Source of the DNA: Gracilaria caudata
Taxonomy: Eukaryota; Rhodophyta; Florideophyceae; Gracilariales; Gracilariaceae
DNA: 26,400 nt
Direction: 5' to 3'
Assembly (NCBI GenBank): GCA_030374735.1
Contig: JASCIV010000283.1
Coordinates: 1-26,400, forward strand
The first letter of the stretch is position 1. The number at the start of each line of letters is the position of its first letter. The notes beneath the pieces are model-generated. The model saw only the letters and a program-made list of their open reading frames with translations, had not been told where the DNA came from and ran no database searches. Positions 25,791-26,400 of the stretch are shown one piece after another. Position numbers and translations under genes: made by a program.

Positions 25791-26331
25791 GGTCCGGCGT
25801 TTCAACTTGCATGAGCTCCCAGTTGATGTCACTTCGCGCCGCGGTTTGCCAGCGGCTATGGCTGTGCGGCGATGTGGCGGCGACGCGACAAGGAGAGATA
25901 GGAAGGTCGACTCTTCGACGCGACGGGCAAGTGCTGATGGGTACGAACCGCAGAATGGAGCTTCCGTTTCGCGGTTCGTATTTATCGTAGGAGCTCGCGC
26001 CACAGACCAACGCTGCTGACCAGATACTGCTGTGTCATCATGATGCAAACAGCACCATGATGGTGATGATCATGATCATCATGATGGTCGCAAGTTGCAA
26101 GTTGCAACTCGCAACCTCGGAACCAAATTAGTATTGCCACGATATTTGCACGAGGTTTTTGGATATACGAAGGGTAGAAGGTTAGAACGCTACCCTTCGT
26201 AACTTTTGATATGTATTGAGTTGCGGAGTTCAGGGTCCTCAGGGTCGGGAACGAGGGCTCACGTCCGTGATCAGATGTGATTGAGTTTGCTCGCAAAGTC
26301 TGGTCTGCAGCTGCCGCTTGCTGACCAGGTT
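25791..26331. other. Right-end spacer
   Basis: No gene recognised. It contains an 18-nt palindrome of ATG/CAT units at 26064-26081 flanked by direct copies of CATGATGGT (26056-26064 and 26080-26088), a short GCAAGTT repeat just after, and the inverted repeat at 26166-26201. Confidence 0.4.
26166..26201. repeat. 12-bp inverted repeat related to the TACGAAGGTA motif
   Basis: TACGAAGGGTAG, 12-base loop AAGGTTAGAACG, CTACCCTTCGTA; the arms are perfect complements. The left arm is the spacer motif with one extra G. Part of the loop and right arm (TAGAACGCTA) recurs at 21951-21960 as TAGAACGCTAG. Confidence 0.85.
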
Positions 26332-26400
26332 ATGGTGGGCATAGACATGCTCGATGTTAAAGCGCAACTGTCAGCAAAGGTGAAAGGAAAACGCCTACTC
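26332..26400 (+). CDS. Possible start of a gene running off the right edge
   Basis: ATG at 26332 opens a plus frame of 23 codons to the window end (MVGIDMLDVKAQLSAKVKGK, then RLL). The frame is also open back to a TGA near 26280. The text is protein-like, but too short to identify or to exclude chance or another gene fragment. Confidence 0.2.
   Translation, partial: MVGIDMLDVKAQLSAKVKGKRLL

Noticed and set aside
9231..26201. Similarity of TATACGAAGGTAG to a loxP arm (11 of 13 bases)
   Set aside because: No paired arms with an eight-base spacer and no Cre-like recombinase in the window; probably coincidence.

Overview
The window is nuclear DNA from an intron-poor eukaryote. The genes are eukaryote-specific (VPS13-type lipid-transfer protein, CENP-C, SMC5, ER Hsp40 with a KDEL tail, a 26S proteasome Rpt5 relic). 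Most reading frames are uninterrupted for 1-4 kb, and the one well-supported intron is 59 nt with a TGCTAAC branch site. Two proteins point to a plastid: an alpha-carbonic anhydrase whose leader contains a twin-arginine (thylakoid lumen type) signal with no ER signal in front of it, and a DUF1995 protein of the plant/cyanobacterial kind. A compact primary-plastid alga, most likely a red alga, fits best; this is inference and the species cannot be named from the sequence.

Layout from left to right. 1-3751 (-): the first 1250 codons of a VPS13/chorein-type protein running off the left edge. 4569-8492 (+): a large acidic, disordered protein ending in a CENP-C motif, divergent from the VPS13-like gene. 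9541-10832 (+): an ER-luminal DnaJ with one intron. 11085-12329 (-): the alpha-carbonic anhydrase. 14228-15589 (-): a class V aminotransferase-fold protein of the molybdenum-cofactor sulfurase type. 15976-19248 (-): SMC5. 19511-about 20395 (-): the DUF1995 protein. 20289-20845 (-): a small probably spliced gene of unknown function whose end conflicts with the DUF1995 start. 22360-22698 and 23752-24063 (+): two nearly identical small Tudor-like genes, each with its own copy of the same promoter region.

The right end (24.1-26.4 kb) and several spacers hold no intact gene. The clearest content there is a decayed copy of the proteasome ATPase gene RPT5 (24906-25790, -). It has lost its ATPase core and carries frameshifts, in-frame stops and a 31-nt perfect palindrome. 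A ten-base motif, TACGAAGGTA, occurs four times in spacers, always in the same orientation, with a related 12-nt inverted repeat at 26166-26201.

The genes do not form an operon-like system. Functional themes are chromosome maintenance (CENP-C, SMC5), ER folding, membrane lipid transfer and plastid biology. No defence system, CRISPR array, rRNA or convincing tRNA was seen. The most unusual items are the Tudor-like duplicate pair, the lumen-targeted carbonic anhydrase with a large acidic insertion, the cupin-less CENP-C with a young 72-bp repeat, the repeated spacer motif, and the RPT5 relic with its palindrome.
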